Shown: positions 46,530 to 56,140, counted from the stretch's first letter. The stretch: DNA of 64,000 bases from Pseudalgibacter ostreae (GCF_042427585.1 NZ_JBHMFC010000034.1:39310-103309); one strand, 5' to 3'. A program made the numbers and translations. Notes: a model not told the origin generated them from the sequence alone.

Positions 46530-46850
46530 ATGTCTTTTCAATTACCCCTAATTAACCAAAGGACTTAACCCCAAAGTACTGGCCGTATCATGAGCTTTCG
46601 CATGGTGCTTACAAAAACTTCGGCCCTCTTCTTATAGTATTTCTCATCGTGCTTTTATTATAATATTTAAAAATGTGAATTGTATAAAACATCTCAAATA
46701 TGATGTAATGTACACACGGCATATGTGCTGCATCTTTGTACATTGAAATTTAAACACTGTTTTTACATTAAAATTAATACCAATTTTATTTTAACTTAAA
46801 GAGGAGTGTTTTTCATTTTTAATCAAACAAAATGTAATACAAAGTAACCC
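46530..46850. promoter_or_regulatory. Intergenic region upstream of a beta-barrel gene, with inverted TGTACA words
   Basis: 321 bases without a gene. AATGTACA (46707-46714) and TGTACATT (46737-46744) form a perfect 8-base inverted repeat with 22 bases between, about 105 bases before the 46851 start. The size and position suit an operator, possibly for the LytTR regulator encoded just upstream, or an RNA hairpin. Confidence 0.45.
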
Positions 46851-47402
46851 ATGAAAAATATAACACGCATCATAGTCTTAATATGTGCTTTTAGCTATAC
46901 CCAATCTGCATTGGCACAAGACCCTACAGACGATTACAAAAAACACTTTAAATTAGCCACAGGCCTAAGTGCTGGTTTACCGCTTAACGACCCTTACGAC
47001 CTTAATTTAGGGGCCGATGTTAGGCTTTTATATAGTATTTCAAAATCATATTCACTATCTTTTACTGTGGGCTACAATACGCTGTTGGTAAAGGATGAAA
47101 ACTTACTCGTAAAAGACGATGCCGTAAACTTTGCTTATGTTCCTGTAAAAGTGGGATACAAAACATTTCTTTTTCAAAATGAATTTTATGTCATGGGTGA
47201 AATAGGTGGTGCCTTTTCCGCAACCAAAGATTATGACAAAAACTCTATGATTTTCTCTCCAAGTGTTGGTTATGCCTCAAAATATGCCGATATCAGTTTG
47301 CGATATGAGTTTATAAAAGATTTCCCTATCATTAAAAATAATGAAATCGATAATGGCTATGCGCAGTTAATGCTTCGTGTTGCCTATACCTTCGATCTAT
47401 AA
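46851..47402 (+). CDS. Small outer-membrane beta-barrel protein
   Basis: 183 residues with a signal peptide ending ALAQ, then amphipathic strands (FKLATGLSAGLPLN, LGADVRLLYSISKSYSLSFTVGY, KVGYKTFLF, YVMGEIGGAF) and a last strand ending VAYTFDL. It is a small porin-like barrel, similar in plan to the protein at 41804 but not a close copy. It follows the LytTR kinase on the same strand after 321 bases and may be under its control. Function is unknown. Confidence 0.75.
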   Translation: MKNITRIIVLICAFSYTQSALAQDPTDDYKKHFKLATGLSAGLPLNDPYDLNLGADVRLLYSISKSYSLSFTVGYNTLLVKDENLLVKDDAVNFAYVPVKVGYKTFLFQNEFYVMGEIGGAFSATKDYDKNSMIFSPSVGYASKYADISLRYEFIKDFPIIKNNEIDNGYAQLMLRVAYTFDL

Positions 47403-47472
47403 ACCATCTTGGTGGTATTTATTTATCAAAACTTGTTCGCTCTGGAACATTTTATACAAAGCAACTAAAGTG

Positions 47473-47523
47473 TATCCACATTAAATATCGAGTTATTGTT
47501 AGCTTAAATATTCCATGTGGATA
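47473..47523. repeat. Inverted repeat between convergent genes
   Basis: TATCCACAT (47473-47481) and ATGTGGATA (47515-47523) form perfect 9-base arms with a 33-base loop, between the stops of the barrel gene (plus) and the nuclease-like gene (minus). It may act as a weak bidirectional terminator; no T-run of note follows. Confidence 0.4.
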
Positions 47524-47529
47524 TTCCTA

Positions 47530-48588
47530 TTATTTTATTTCGTGAGACGCTGCTTTAACCACATACATATAAACAGGAAAGTGATCACTAAAACCTCCTG
47601 AAAAACCACCATCAGACCAGCTCCTAAAAGGATAGCCCTTATAGGCTCCTGTAGCACTTATTAAATAATTTTTATTAAAAATACCCGCTTTATAAAACCG
47701 AAAAGAATCGTAGTTTTTTTCTAGTAAAGGTTTTGATATAAGAATCTGATCAAATAAGCTCCAAGCGTCTCTGTAAGCTGTTGTTCCTAGGCCATTTTTA
47801 TAAAAAATCTCAAATGGATTATAAAACCCCTTTAATACGGTATTATTTTTTTCATTTTCAGCTTTTAAAACCTCCTTTACGCTAGCATTTATAGGGTCGT
47901 CATTCAAGTCGCCCATAATAAAGATCTTGGCATAAGGATTATCGTTTTGCAACGAGTCTACAATATGCTTATTTAACTTTGCCGCTGCCACTCGCTTGGG
48001 TCTGCTGCGTGCTTCTCCCCCTCTACGAGAAGGCCAATGGTTAACAATAATATGTATTAAATCATCTTCCAACAAACCACTTACCAGTAATTGATCCCGT
48101 GTATAGACCCGTTTGTCTTCATCATAAATTTTAAGTTCGTGGCTACTTGTGTGTAAAGGAGAAAAAAGGTGTTTTTGATATAATAATCCAACATCAATCC
48201 CACGAACATCGGGAGAGTCGAAATGCACAATACCATAATTTTTATGTCGTAATAAGGAGTCATTAACAAGTGTTTCTAATACCATTCTGTTTTCAATTTC
48301 ACAAACACCGAGAATGGCGGGCGTATTTTTAGTGACTTCAAATCCAATATCTGCAATAACACGCGCCATATTCTGTATTTTACTTTTAAAAGCCTTAGAA
48401 CGACTGCTTTTTAATTCCATTATTGGGCTGGCCTCATCAAATTTATTGGGGTCATTAATCGTATCAAATAGATTTTCTAGATTATAAAAAGCAATCGTAT
48501 GTATTTTATATATTTTATTTTCTTGGGCATTCAGATTGCACATCATCATACTCATATAGAAAGCAAGTGCACATGTAAGGTGTTTCAT
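47530..48588 (-). CDS. Secreted endonuclease/exonuclease/phosphatase-family protein
   Basis: 352 residues. The signal peptide ends LNAQ. The EEP fold is marked by AFYNLENLFDT (metal Glu), GVCEIENR, IVNHWPSRRGGEARSR, IFMGDLNDDP and the final SDHFPVYMYV with the catalytic Asp-His. This metal-dependent family cuts nucleic acids or phosphoesters. It is divergent, across 131 bases, from a TonB receptor plus DUF5689 lipoprotein. That grouping suggests use of external DNA or nucleotides as nutrients, but the neighbours are the only ground for saying so. A TAnnTTTG-like box (TATTTTTG) lies on the minus strand at 48641-48634. Confidence 0.85.
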   Translation of the reverse strand: MKHLTCALAFYMSMMMCNLNAQENKIYKIHTIAFYNLENLFDTINDPNKFDEASPIMELKSSRSKAFKSKIQNMARVIADIGFEVTKNTPAILGVCEIENRMVLETLVNDSLLRHKNYGIVHFDSPDVRGIDVGLLYQKHLFSPLHTSSHELKIYDEDKRVYTRDQLLVSGLLEDDLIHIIVNHWPSRRGGEARSRPKRVAAAKLNKHIVDSLQNDNPYAKIFIMGDLNDDPINASVKEVLKAENEKNNTVLKGFYNPFEIFYKNGLGTTAYRDAWSLFDQILISKPLLEKNYDSFRFYKAGIFNKNYLISATGAYKGYPFRSWSDGGFSGGFSDHFPVYMYVVKAASHEIK

Positions 48589-48719
48589 GTTATTTTTTTG
48601 TAAGATATTGATTTATAGTTGCATATTTCAAACCAAAAATATATATTTATTCCAATATTTCATCCAAATACTTTCAGTTCTAATTATTTTATGATTAATT
48701 ATAGTAATTTTTAACCTAC

Positions 48720-51539
48720 ATGAAGCTACTAGTATTTGTATTCATATTCGCACTAACGAGCCATACATCTGCCCTTGCTCAAAAAACCATTGTTAAAGGA
48801 GATGTGAAAGATGATCTTTCTTTTAATCCGGTACCCGATGTTTCCGTTGCTATTGAAAAAACAATATTGATAACTCAAACCGATGCTTTAGGTCAATTTA
48901 TGTTTTCAGAAGCATTACCATTAGGAGAACAGATTTTAAAAATTTCAAAAACAGGTTATATTACAAAGCGATATCCTATAGTGATCAATGAAGGTCAAAT
49001 TATAGAGATATTAGACATGACTTTGGCCGTGGACACGTCTAAATGGGCCGACTTATACACCATTACATTAACCGACGATGAATTGGATGACGACATAGGC
49101 GGGGCCGATAATATTTCTGGTTTATTACAAGCCTCTTTAGATGTATTCCAGCGAACAGCGGCATTCGAGTTTAGTGCTTCTTTTTTTAGATTACGTGGTT
49201 TGGATTCCGAAAACAGCTCGGTGCTAATTAATGGTATCGAAATGAACAAACTCTATAACGGCAGACCGCAATGGAGCCATTGGGGCGGACTTAACGATGT
49301 AATGCGTAACCAAGAACTCACATCGGGATTAGGGCCCTCCCATTATCATTTTGGTGGTGTATTAGGAACAGCCAACATTACTGCCAGAGCCAGTCAATAC
49401 CGAGCAGGTGCCCGCATCACATATTCATCATCGAATAGGAGCTACACCAATAGGCTCATGGCGAGTTATGCTTCCGGAATGCTAAAAAACAATTGGGCAT
49501 ACACCCTCTCTTTAGGAAGGCGCTGGGCTAATGAAGGGTACCAAGATGCCACATTATACGATTCCAATTCCTTTTTTATAGCCACAGAAAAAAAGCTTAA
49601 CGATAAACACAGTTTAAATTTTACAGGAATCTACGCCCCTAACAGACGAGGAAAATCATCGCCCAATACGCAAGAGGTTTACGATTTAAAAGGAATTACA
49701 TATAACGAATATTGGGGTTGGCAAGATGGAGAAAAACGAAATTCAAGAATTAAAAAAGTAGAAGAACCTATTGTAATGTTAAACCATTATTGGGCTTTAA
49801 ATAATAAAACAGCTGTAAACACCAATGTTGCTTACCAATTCGGGACATTAAGGAATAGCAGACTAGATTACACGGGAACAGATTTAGTAAACGGCTTTCC
49901 AGAAGGTGGAGGCGCCAACCCTAGTCCGAGTTACTATCAAAAATTACCAAGTTATTTTGAACGCCAATTTCCCAATGATTTGAGTTACGCCTATGTAGCG
50001 CAACAGCAATTTTTAAAAGACGGGCAACTTCATTGGAACACGCTCTATAACGCTAACATAACCAATACCAACCGGGGTGGAAATGCCATTTATGCATGGT
50101 ATGACGATAGGGTTATCGATAAGCAACTCACCCTAAACTCCATTTTAAACACATCATTAAATACTCATACACAATTTCAGGCCAGCTTCAATTACAAGCA
50201 ATTAAAATCTGAAAATTTTGCAGAGCTTATAGATCTTTTAGGTGCAAACGGTTATTTAGATGTGGATGGCTTTGCAGATGATTTTGAGAACAATCCAGAG
50301 GCCATTCAAAATGATTTATTAAATCCAAATCGAATGGTTAAAGAAGGCGAAAAATTCAAGTACCACTATAATATATATGCCCATAGCATTAACAGCCATG
50401 CACAAGTACAGTTTAAATACAACACTATAGACTTTTTTATTTCTGGCACTACCAATCATACACGATACCTAAGAGAGGGGGTGTTTGAAAACGGATCATT
50501 CCCTGGTAATGCTTCGCTAGGGAAAGGAGAGAAAATCAGTTTTACAGGCTTTGGAGGCAAAGCTGGTATTACCTATAAGCCTTCTGGAAAGCATATTTTT
50601 GATATGCATTTAGGCTATCTTTCAAAAGCACCGTCTATTCAAAATACCTACTCCAATTCCAGAGAAAACCATAATATTGTTCCGCATATTACAGAAGAAA
50701 AAATAATGTCTTTCGATGCTAATTATGTTTATAGAACAGCTATAATAAGAGGAAAGCTTACCGCCTATTATACCCAAATAAAAGACGCCAATGAAGTTGC
50801 TTTCTTTTTTGCCGATGGAATTGGAGCCATCCATGCTTTTGAAGATTCTACTTTCAATGGAAATGCCAATTTCATCCAAGAGATTCTTCAAGGCATTCAA
50901 AAAAAACATATGGGAGTGGAATTTGGAATGGAAGCAGATATAACGGCAACATTAAAGCTTAAAGGAGTCGCCGCTATTGGGCAATATACTTATAATAACA
51001 CCCCCAATTTATTTCTATCTTCTGAAGATTTCACAAATGTTTACATCGGAACATCCAATTTAAAACACTACAAACTGGCCGCTGGGCCCCAAACGGCCTA
51101 CTCTGTAGGGTTCGAATACAGAAACCCAGACTATTGGTGGTTTGGCGCTACCGCAAACATTTTCAAAAACACATATATTGATGTAAGTCCTTTAACCAGG
51201 AGCATTAATTTTACTACAGATGCTGATGGCTTAGTATTTAATGATTATGATGAAAGTATCGCGCAAGAGCTACTTAAGCAAGAGAAGTTTAAGGACTATA
51301 TGATTATAAATCTTACTGGAGGCAAGTCTTGGAAGTTAGGAAAAAATTACATTGGTTTTTTTGCAAGCGTAAACAACCTTTTGGATGAAATACATAAAAC
51401 TGGTGGCTTTGAGCAAGGACGAAACGCAAACTATAGAGAATTAAAACGCGATAAAGCATTAGACAAACCCGTGTTTGGTTCTAAATATTGGTATGGGCGA
51501 GGTGCCACCTATTTTGTAAACTTAAACTATAGGTTTTAA
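48720..51539 (+). CDS. TonB-dependent receptor with CarboxypepD-reg-like domain
   Basis: 939 residues: signal peptide ending ALAQ, a carboxypeptidase-regulatory-like beta domain (about 22-105: TIVKGDVKDDLSFNPVPDVS), a plug (about 115-225: SASFFRLRGLDSENSSVLIN, GMEMNK-like IEMNKLYNGRPQWSHWGG) and a long barrel ending in VNLNYRF. It is not a SusC: no SusC plug signature is present and its partner is not SusD. It is followed 3 bases later by a DUF5689 lipoprotein, and the nuclease-like gene is divergent. Substrate is unknown; nucleic acid-derived nutrients are one reading of the context. Confidence 0.88.
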   Translation: MKLLVFVFIFALTSHTSALAQKTIVKGDVKDDLSFNPVPDVSVAIEKTILITQTDALGQFMFSEALPLGEQILKISKTGYITKRYPIVINEGQIIEILDMTLAVDTSKWADLYTITLTDDELDDDIGGADNISGLLQASLDVFQRTAAFEFSASFFRLRGLDSENSSVLINGIEMNKLYNGRPQWSHWGGLNDVMRNQELTSGLGPSHYHFGGVLGTANITARASQYRAGARITYSSSNRSYTNRLMASYASGMLKNNWAYTLSLGRRWANEGYQDATLYDSNSFFIATEKKLNDKHSLNFTGIYAPNRRGKSSPNTQEVYDLKGITYNEYWGWQDGEKRNSRIKKVEEPIVMLNHYWALNNKTAVNTNVAYQFGTLRNSRLDYTGTDLVNGFPEGGGANPSPSYYQKLPSYFERQFPNDLSYAYVAQQQFLKDGQLHWNTLYNANITNTNRGGNAIYAWYDDRVIDKQLTLNSILNTSLNTHTQFQASFNYKQLKSENFAELIDLLGANGYLDVDGFADDFENNPEAIQNDLLNPNRMVKEGEKFKYHYNIYAHSINSHAQVQFKYNTIDFFISGTTNHTRYLREGVFENGSFPGNASLGKGEKISFTGFGGKAGITYKPSGKHIFDMHLGYLSKAPSIQNTYSNSRENHNIVPHITEEKIMSFDANYVYRTAIIRGKLTAYYTQIKDANEVAFFFADGIGAIHAFEDSTFNGNANFIQEILQGIQKKHMGVEFGMEADITATLKLKGVAAIGQYTYNNTPNLFLSSEDFTNVYIGTSNLKHYKLAAGPQTAYSVGFEYRNPDYWWFGATANIFKNTYIDVSPLTRSINFTTDADGLVFNDYDESIAQELLKQEKFKDYMIINLTGGKSWKLGKNYIGFFASVNNLLDEIHKTGGFEQGRNANYRELKRDKALDKPVFGSKYWYGRGATYFVNLNYRF

Positions 51540-51542
51540 AAC

Positions 51543-52985
51543 ATGATTTCTATGAATAGAATACAAAAACTATCCGCAATTGCAGTAGTCACGCTCGGCA
51601 TGCTTTCTTGCGTTCAGGACGACGATTATAATAGTCCGGATATCAGTATTAAAAACCCTAATATCCCAGAGGCCCATATCACCACATTTCAAGCCATTAT
51701 ATCGCGTTACGAACAAGCCGTTTTAAATGGAAGCACCACCATCCAAATACAAGATGAACAAGACTTATACATTAAAGGTTATGTTATTTCCAGTGATCAG
51801 GCCGGCAATTTCTTTAAAACATTGATCATTCAAAACAAGACCGATGATAGCGACCCTATTGATGATCCTCGTTTAGGTCTAAAAATTGAAATCAACGCCA
51901 ATAGCCTGTATACCACGTTCGAATTTGGAAGAAAAGTATATGTTAAAATGAACGGGCTAAGCATCGGGCTCTCTAATGGTGTGGTAACCATAGGTAAAGG
52001 TGATGCCAATACCATAAAACAAATTCAGCCATCAGAATATCAGAACATTATTATTAGGAGTGCCGAGGTTGCAACCTTAACACCAAAAACCACAAGCTTA
52101 TTTGAAATCACCAAAAAAGATAGAAACACACTCCTTCAACTTCATGACATGCAGGTGAACCGACATGAATTAGGCCGTACGTTTGCCGGTGAAAGCTTTG
52201 ATGAGTTTGATGGCTTTAGAGTTATAGAGAACTGCCACACCAGAGCTTCCACCATACTACAAACCAGCACATTTTCAGATTTTAAATCCTTGCTGGTTCC
52301 ACCGGGAAAAGGCACTATTCAAGGCATTCTCACTAGAGATTTTCGCGATGATTTCGATGTGTTTATTATCAACAGCACTTCAAACATCCATTTTAAAAAT
52401 GAACGCTGCGATCCTTTAGAACTCGATTGTGGTCTAGCAGATCGTATTGGAACTTCAAATTTATTTTATGAGAATTTTGAATCCCAAAAAAACAACACCC
52501 CCATTGAAGGCAATGGTTGGACCAATTATATTGAGTCTGGCAGTGTGAGTTGGGAAGCCTACTCATCTACGGCAACTAATGCCTCACTTGGCCGATCTGC
52601 GCGTTTTAGATCTTCTAGCTCTGGCGATGATAGTAATATAGGATGGCTTATTACCCCTGCCATTAACTTAGACAATCAAAGTGGCGAAATCCTGCGTTTT
52701 AAAACCTCTAACAGTTTAGCAGACGGTAGTTTTCTTGAAGTATTGTATACATTAGATTGGGATGGCACTCCCCCCCATATTAGTACCGCCACATGGGGGG
52801 TGCTTTCTGCTGCATATATTGTAAAAGATACAGATTCTTTTGTCCCCTGGTTTAATTCGGGTTCCGTAGATCTATCTTGTGCTACGGGAACGATGCATAT
52901 CGCCTTTAAGTATACAGGTAGCGGGCAAGAGGGGTTTGATGGTATTTATGAGTTAGATGAAGTCCGTATTGATTATGCCCCATAG
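51543..52985 (+). CDS. DUF5689-type surface lipoprotein with choice-of-anchor-like C-terminal domain
   Basis: 480 residues. Lipobox LSC (Cys about 23) followed by VQDDDYNSP. Residues about 40-290 form the DUF5689 OB-like beta region (YIKGYVISSDQAGNFFKTLI, RLGLKIEINANSLYTTF, KVYVKMNGL). About 300-480 is a jellyroll-type domain (LFYENFES...NGWTNY, GWLITPAINLDNQSGEILRF, LDEVRIDYAP), like choice-of-anchor J. A start at 51552 is an alternative. Translationally close to the TonB receptor, so the two probably form an outer-membrane uptake complex in which this lipoprotein captures the substrate. Confidence 0.82.
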   Translation: MISMNRIQKLSAIAVVTLGMLSCVQDDDYNSPDISIKNPNIPEAHITTFQAIISRYEQAVLNGSTTIQIQDEQDLYIKGYVISSDQAGNFFKTLIIQNKTDDSDPIDDPRLGLKIEINANSLYTTFEFGRKVYVKMNGLSIGLSNGVVTIGKGDANTIKQIQPSEYQNIIIRSAEVATLTPKTTSLFEITKKDRNTLLQLHDMQVNRHELGRTFAGESFDEFDGFRVIENCHTRASTILQTSTFSDFKSLLVPPGKGTIQGILTRDFRDDFDVFIINSTSNIHFKNERCDPLELDCGLADRIGTSNLFYENFESQKNNTPIEGNGWTNYIESGSVSWEAYSSTATNASLGRSARFRSSSSGDDSNIGWLITPAINLDNQSGEILRFKTSNSLADGSFLEVLYTLDWDGTPPHISTATWGVLSAAYIVKDTDSFVPWFNSGSVDLSCATGTMHIAFKYTGSGQEGFDGIYELDEVRIDYAP

Positions 52986-53038
52986 TCCTTTATGAGTTTA
53001 TTTTAAATAGTAATATTTAATATCATAACACACACATC

Positions 53039-53470
53039 ATGGCAAAAACATATAAATCTAAAATATCCTATGGCCTATTAAGCATCCTATTTGTTTTGTT
53101 TTTTCTGCCATTATTGCTCAGCTTTATAATGAATGGTATCCACGACGGTTTTTATATCCTTATGGGCATATTAATACTCATATATGCCCTTATATTAAAT
53201 GTATGCTTGAAAACGGAATACAAAATAGAAAACGGCCAACTTAAAATAAAATGTGGCTTTCTGGTATATAAAACCATTCTAATATCGGAAATAAAATCGA
53301 TCAAAAAAACCAATAGTTTACTATCTTCTCCAGCACCTTCTTTTGATCGTATTGCCATTGCATATGGTAATTTTGAGGAAGTGTTTCTTTCGCCTAAGGA
53401 TAAAATAATGTTCGCAAAAGCCTTAACCGATATAAACCCAAAAATAATAAATAAAATTACAGAGAATTAA
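53039..53470 (+). CDS. PH-domain (bPH-like) membrane protein
   Basis: 143 residues. Two membrane spans (about 10-32 and 38-58) are followed by a small beta domain (about 60-140) that starts TEYKIENGQLKIKCGFLVYK and continues with ILISEIKSIKKTNSLLSSPA, the usual form of the bacterial PH-like/DUF1200 domain. Function is unknown. It stands alone on the plus strand and its stop comes 4 bases before the end of the minus-strand GreA/B-like gene. Confidence 0.75.
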   Translation: MAKTYKSKISYGLLSILFVLFFLPLLLSFIMNGIHDGFYILMGILILIYALILNVCLKTEYKIENGQLKIKCGFLVYKTILISEIKSIKKTNSLLSSPAPSFDRIAIAYGNFEEVFLSPKDKIMFAKALTDINPKIINKITEN

Positions 53471-53473
53471 GCT

Positions 53474-53935
53474 TTAAAAGACGTCTTCAATTATAAATTT
53501 TTGTGTTCTAAATTCTATTATATCCCCAATCGTTTTTCCCATTAACAAACATCCTATAGGAGTATGAGGGGAAATAGCATAGAATGCCAAATCGTTAACA
53601 TAAAATTCGCCAGCACTTATTGAAATAAAATAATGCGCATTTGAGGTATATACAACACTACCTAAACCAACAACACTTGAGGATTTAGTAACATTGATTT
53701 TAGAAAAATGCATTTTAATTTTATTGATTTCGGAAAGTTGATGACCTGCCTTTTCACGCTCCAACTGTAACATGGCCCGCCCGGTTTCATGCTTATCTCC
53801 CGCACTACTTTTAGTTTCAGAAAGTAAAGCTTCTTGAATATCCTCAATAGTGTTTTGAACCGATTGAAACCTGCAATCCAAATAATTTAAACAGCACGCA
53901 TAGAGTGCCTCTTTAATTTTTAAGTTTTTTTTCAT
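53474..53935 (-). CDS. GreA/GreB C-terminal-domain-like protein
   Basis: 153 residues from the ATG at 53933-53935 (MKKNLKIKEALYACC); the frame stays open to 54061, but the upstream part overlaps mtgA and has no coding sense. A helical N-terminal part (about 1-75, QNTIEDIQEALLSETKSSAGDKHETGR) precedes an FKBP-like beta domain (about 80-153) with ISPHTPIGCLLMGKTIGDII, the SP-x-SP-x-G...K-x-G-D pattern of Gre factors. Proteins like this in Flavobacteriaceae are often labelled 3-oxoacyl-ACP synthase, which the sequence does not support. It may bind RNA polymerase. The start overlaps the end of mtgA by 23 bases, so the two are co-translated. Confidence 0.75.
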   Translation of the reverse strand: MKKNLKIKEALYACCLNYLDCRFQSVQNTIEDIQEALLSETKSSAGDKHETGRAMLQLEREKAGHQLSEINKIKMHFSKINVTKSSSVVGLGSVVYTSNAHYFISISAGEFYVNDLAFYAISPHTPIGCLLMGKTIGDIIEFRTQKFIIEDVF

Positions 53936-54629
53936 GGTTTTTGCTATAATCAAGCGGTCCGAAATACCCCATCTGTCTGGAAATCCAATTTTTTCGCCCT
54001 TGAATATAAGGCGTTGCAGGATGTGCCCTATACACTCTGGGGTTGGGAAGAATAGCGGCAATAGCAGCAGCTTCCTGCCGCGATAATTTTATTGCCGATT
54101 TTTTAAACCAATGCTGAGATGCTGCTTCTGCTCCATAAACACCATTCCCCATTTCAATACTGTTCAAATAGACTTCTATAATCCGTTCTTTAGACCAAAC
54201 GAGCTCTATTATAAATGTAAAATACGTTTCTAAGCCCTTTCGAAACCAACTGCGTTGGGGCCATAAAAAAACATTTTTTGCAGTTTGCTGACTGATGCTA
54301 CTGGCACCTCGCGTACGTTTTCCTTTTTTATTATATTCCATAGCTTTTTCAATAGCTTTAATATCAAAGCCGCTATGGTTTAAAAAATTTTGATCTTCAC
54401 TGCATATAACAGCCAATTGCAGATTTTTAGAAATAGCTTCAATAGGTACCCAATCGTGTTTATAACCCATTTCCTTATCTTCCTGAAAGTGTTCTACACT
54501 TCTAATAACCATAAGTGGCGTTATAGGCACAGGCACCCATTTGTACAAAAAAACCAGCGCTATTGAGGCTAAAAAAAACCAAAAAACCACTTTAAGTAAA
54601 AATCTAAAAAAGCGTTTCATTAATTTCAT
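53913..54629 (-). CDS. mtgA: Monofunctional peptidoglycan glycosyltransferase
   Basis: GT51 enzyme that polymerises lipid II glycan strands. 238 residues: one N-terminal membrane anchor (about 8-30, FLLKVVFWFFLASIALVFLY), then the catalytic domain with SEDQNFLNHSGFD (catalytic Glu), KRTRGASSISQQTAKNVFLW, RKGLETYFTFIIELVWSKER and EVYLNSIEMGNGVYGAE. No transpeptidase domain follows. Normal length. The downstream GreA/B-like gene overlaps its end; a terminator separates it from the accC gene further on. Confidence 0.93.
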   Translation of the reverse strand: MKLMKRFFRFLLKVVFWFFLASIALVFLYKWVPVPITPLMVIRSVEHFQEDKEMGYKHDWVPIEAISKNLQLAVICSEDQNFLNHSGFDIKAIEKAMEYNKKGKRTRGASSISQQTAKNVFLWPQRSWFRKGLETYFTFIIELVWSKERIIEVYLNSIEMGNGVYGAEAASQHWFKKSAIKLSRQEAAAIAAILPNPRVYRAHPATPYIQGRKNWISRQMGYFGPLDYSKNHEKKLKN

Positions 54630-54669
54630 ATACGCGGTTATTTTTTTTTAAATTAATTTTGAAACATAA

Positions 54670-54699
54670 AAAAACTCCGAAATTAATTTCGGAGTCTTT
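54670..54699 (-). terminator. Terminator of the fabH-accB-accC unit
   Basis: ACTCCGAAAT (54674-54683) and ATTTCGGAGT (54686-54695) are perfect 10-base arms with a TA centre. On the minus strand they are followed by seven T. It lies just after the accC stop. Confidence 0.8.
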
Positions 54700-54704
54700 A
54701 GGTT

Positions 54705-56057
54705 TTATTCTTCTTTTTGTTTGTCTATAACAAAGTCCTCCATGAACTTAGTGGTATAATTACCCGCTATATAATCAGGATGGTCCATTAATTGTCTATG
54801 GAACGGAATGGTGGTTTTAACGCCTTCTATAACAAACTCATCCAAGGCACGTTTCATTTTACTAATAGCCTCTTCTCTACTTTGAGCGGTGGTTATCAAT
54901 TTTGCAATCATGGAATCGTAGTTTGGCGGAATGGTATATCCTGCATATACATGGGTATCCAAACGCACACCATGTCCTCCTGGTGCATGCAATGTCGTAA
55001 TCGTTCCTGGAGAAGGCCTAAACCCATTAAAAGGATCTTCAGCATTAATCCTACACTCGATAGAATGCAGTTTCGGAGTGTAGTTTTTTCCTGAAATAGG
55101 CACTCCTGCTGCCACTAATATTTGTTCACGTATCAAGTCAAAATCTATCACCTGTTCCGTTATAGGATGCTCTACTTGAATACGGGTATTCATTTCCATG
55201 AAATAGAAATTTCGATGCTTATCTACTAGAAACTCAATAGTACCAGCACCTTCATATTTAATATACTCAGCAGCTCTTACGGCAGCATTTCCCATGGCTT
55301 CTCGAAGTTCATCTGTCATAAATGGCGATGGGGTCTCTTCGGTCAATTTTTGGTGGCGTCGCTGTATAGAACAATCCCTTTCTGATAAATGGCATGCCCT
55401 ACCTGTAGAATCACCTACAATTTGAATTTCAATATGTCGTGGCTCTTCAATAAGTTTTTCCATGTACATATCGTCATTTCCAAAAGCAGCTCTACTTTCT
55501 TGTCTGGCAGAATCCCATGCTTCTTTTAGATTTTCAGCTTTAAAAACAGCACGCATCCCTTTTCCTCCACCACCGGCAGAAGCTTTAAGCATAACGGGGT
55601 ATCCTGTTTTTTTAGCTACTTTTTCGCACTCTTCAAAAGACTTGATGATTCCCTCACTACCAGGCACACAAGGCACTCCTGCAGCTTTCATGGTCGCTTT
55701 GGCATTCGCCTTATCGCCCATTCTTTCTATCATTTCTGGTGAAGCACCAATAAATTTTATACCATGCTCTTCACAAATTTTTGAAAACTTAGCGTTTTCT
55801 GACAAAAATCCATAACCTGGATGAATGGCATCGGCATTGGTAATTTCTGCAGCCGATATAATATTAGACATCTTTAAGTAGGATAGTGCACTTGATGGTG
55901 GCCCTATACAAACTGCTTCGTCTGCAAATTTAACGTGAAGGCTTTCCGCATCTGCTGTAGAATATACTGCTACGGTTTTAATGCCCATTTCTTTACAAGT
56001 TCTGATAACACGAAGCGCTATCTCTCCTCTATTGGCAATCAATATTTTTTTAAACAT
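54705..56057 (-). CDS. accC: Acetyl-CoA carboxylase, biotin carboxylase subunit
   Basis: Carboxylates the biotin on AccB with ATP and bicarbonate, the first step of fatty acid synthesis. 450 residues, the normal length. Marks: N-terminal FKKILIANRGEIALRVIRTC, ATP-grasp loop KASAGGGGKGMRAVF, ERDCSIQRRHQKL, MEMNTRIQVEHPITE, and the C-terminal RINAEDPFNGFRPSPG. Order fabH-accB-accC on the minus strand, with 83 bases after accB. The carboxyltransferase genes are not in this window. Confidence 0.97.
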   Translation of the reverse strand: MFKKILIANRGEIALRVIRTCKEMGIKTVAVYSTADAESLHVKFADEAVCIGPPSSALSYLKMSNIISAAEITNADAIHPGYGFLSENAKFSKICEEHGIKFIGASPEMIERMGDKANAKATMKAAGVPCVPGSEGIIKSFEECEKVAKKTGYPVMLKASAGGGGKGMRAVFKAENLKEAWDSARQESRAAFGNDDMYMEKLIEEPRHIEIQIVGDSTGRACHLSERDCSIQRRHQKLTEETPSPFMTDELREAMGNAAVRAAEYIKYEGAGTIEFLVDKHRNFYFMEMNTRIQVEHPITEQVIDFDLIREQILVAAGVPISGKNYTPKLHSIECRINAEDPFNGFRPSPGTITTLHAPGGHGVRLDTHVYAGYTIPPNYDSMIAKLITTAQSREEAISKMKRALDEFVIEGVKTTIPFHRQLMDHPDYIAGNYTTKFMEDFVIDKQKEE

Positions 56058-56140
56058 AACTTTATTTTTAAAAATTCACTTTCCAAGCACCAAATTCCAA
56101 CAATTGGTTTTTGGGATTTGTGTATTGGAATTTTAAATTG

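Noticed and set aside
53936..54061. N-terminal extension of the GreA/B-like protein
   Set aside because: This part overlaps mtgA in another frame and has no likeness to the family; the ATG at 53935 gives the expected protein.
55462..55815. Plus-strand open frame of 117 codons inside accC
   Set aside because: Antisense shadow of the conserved biotin carboxylase.
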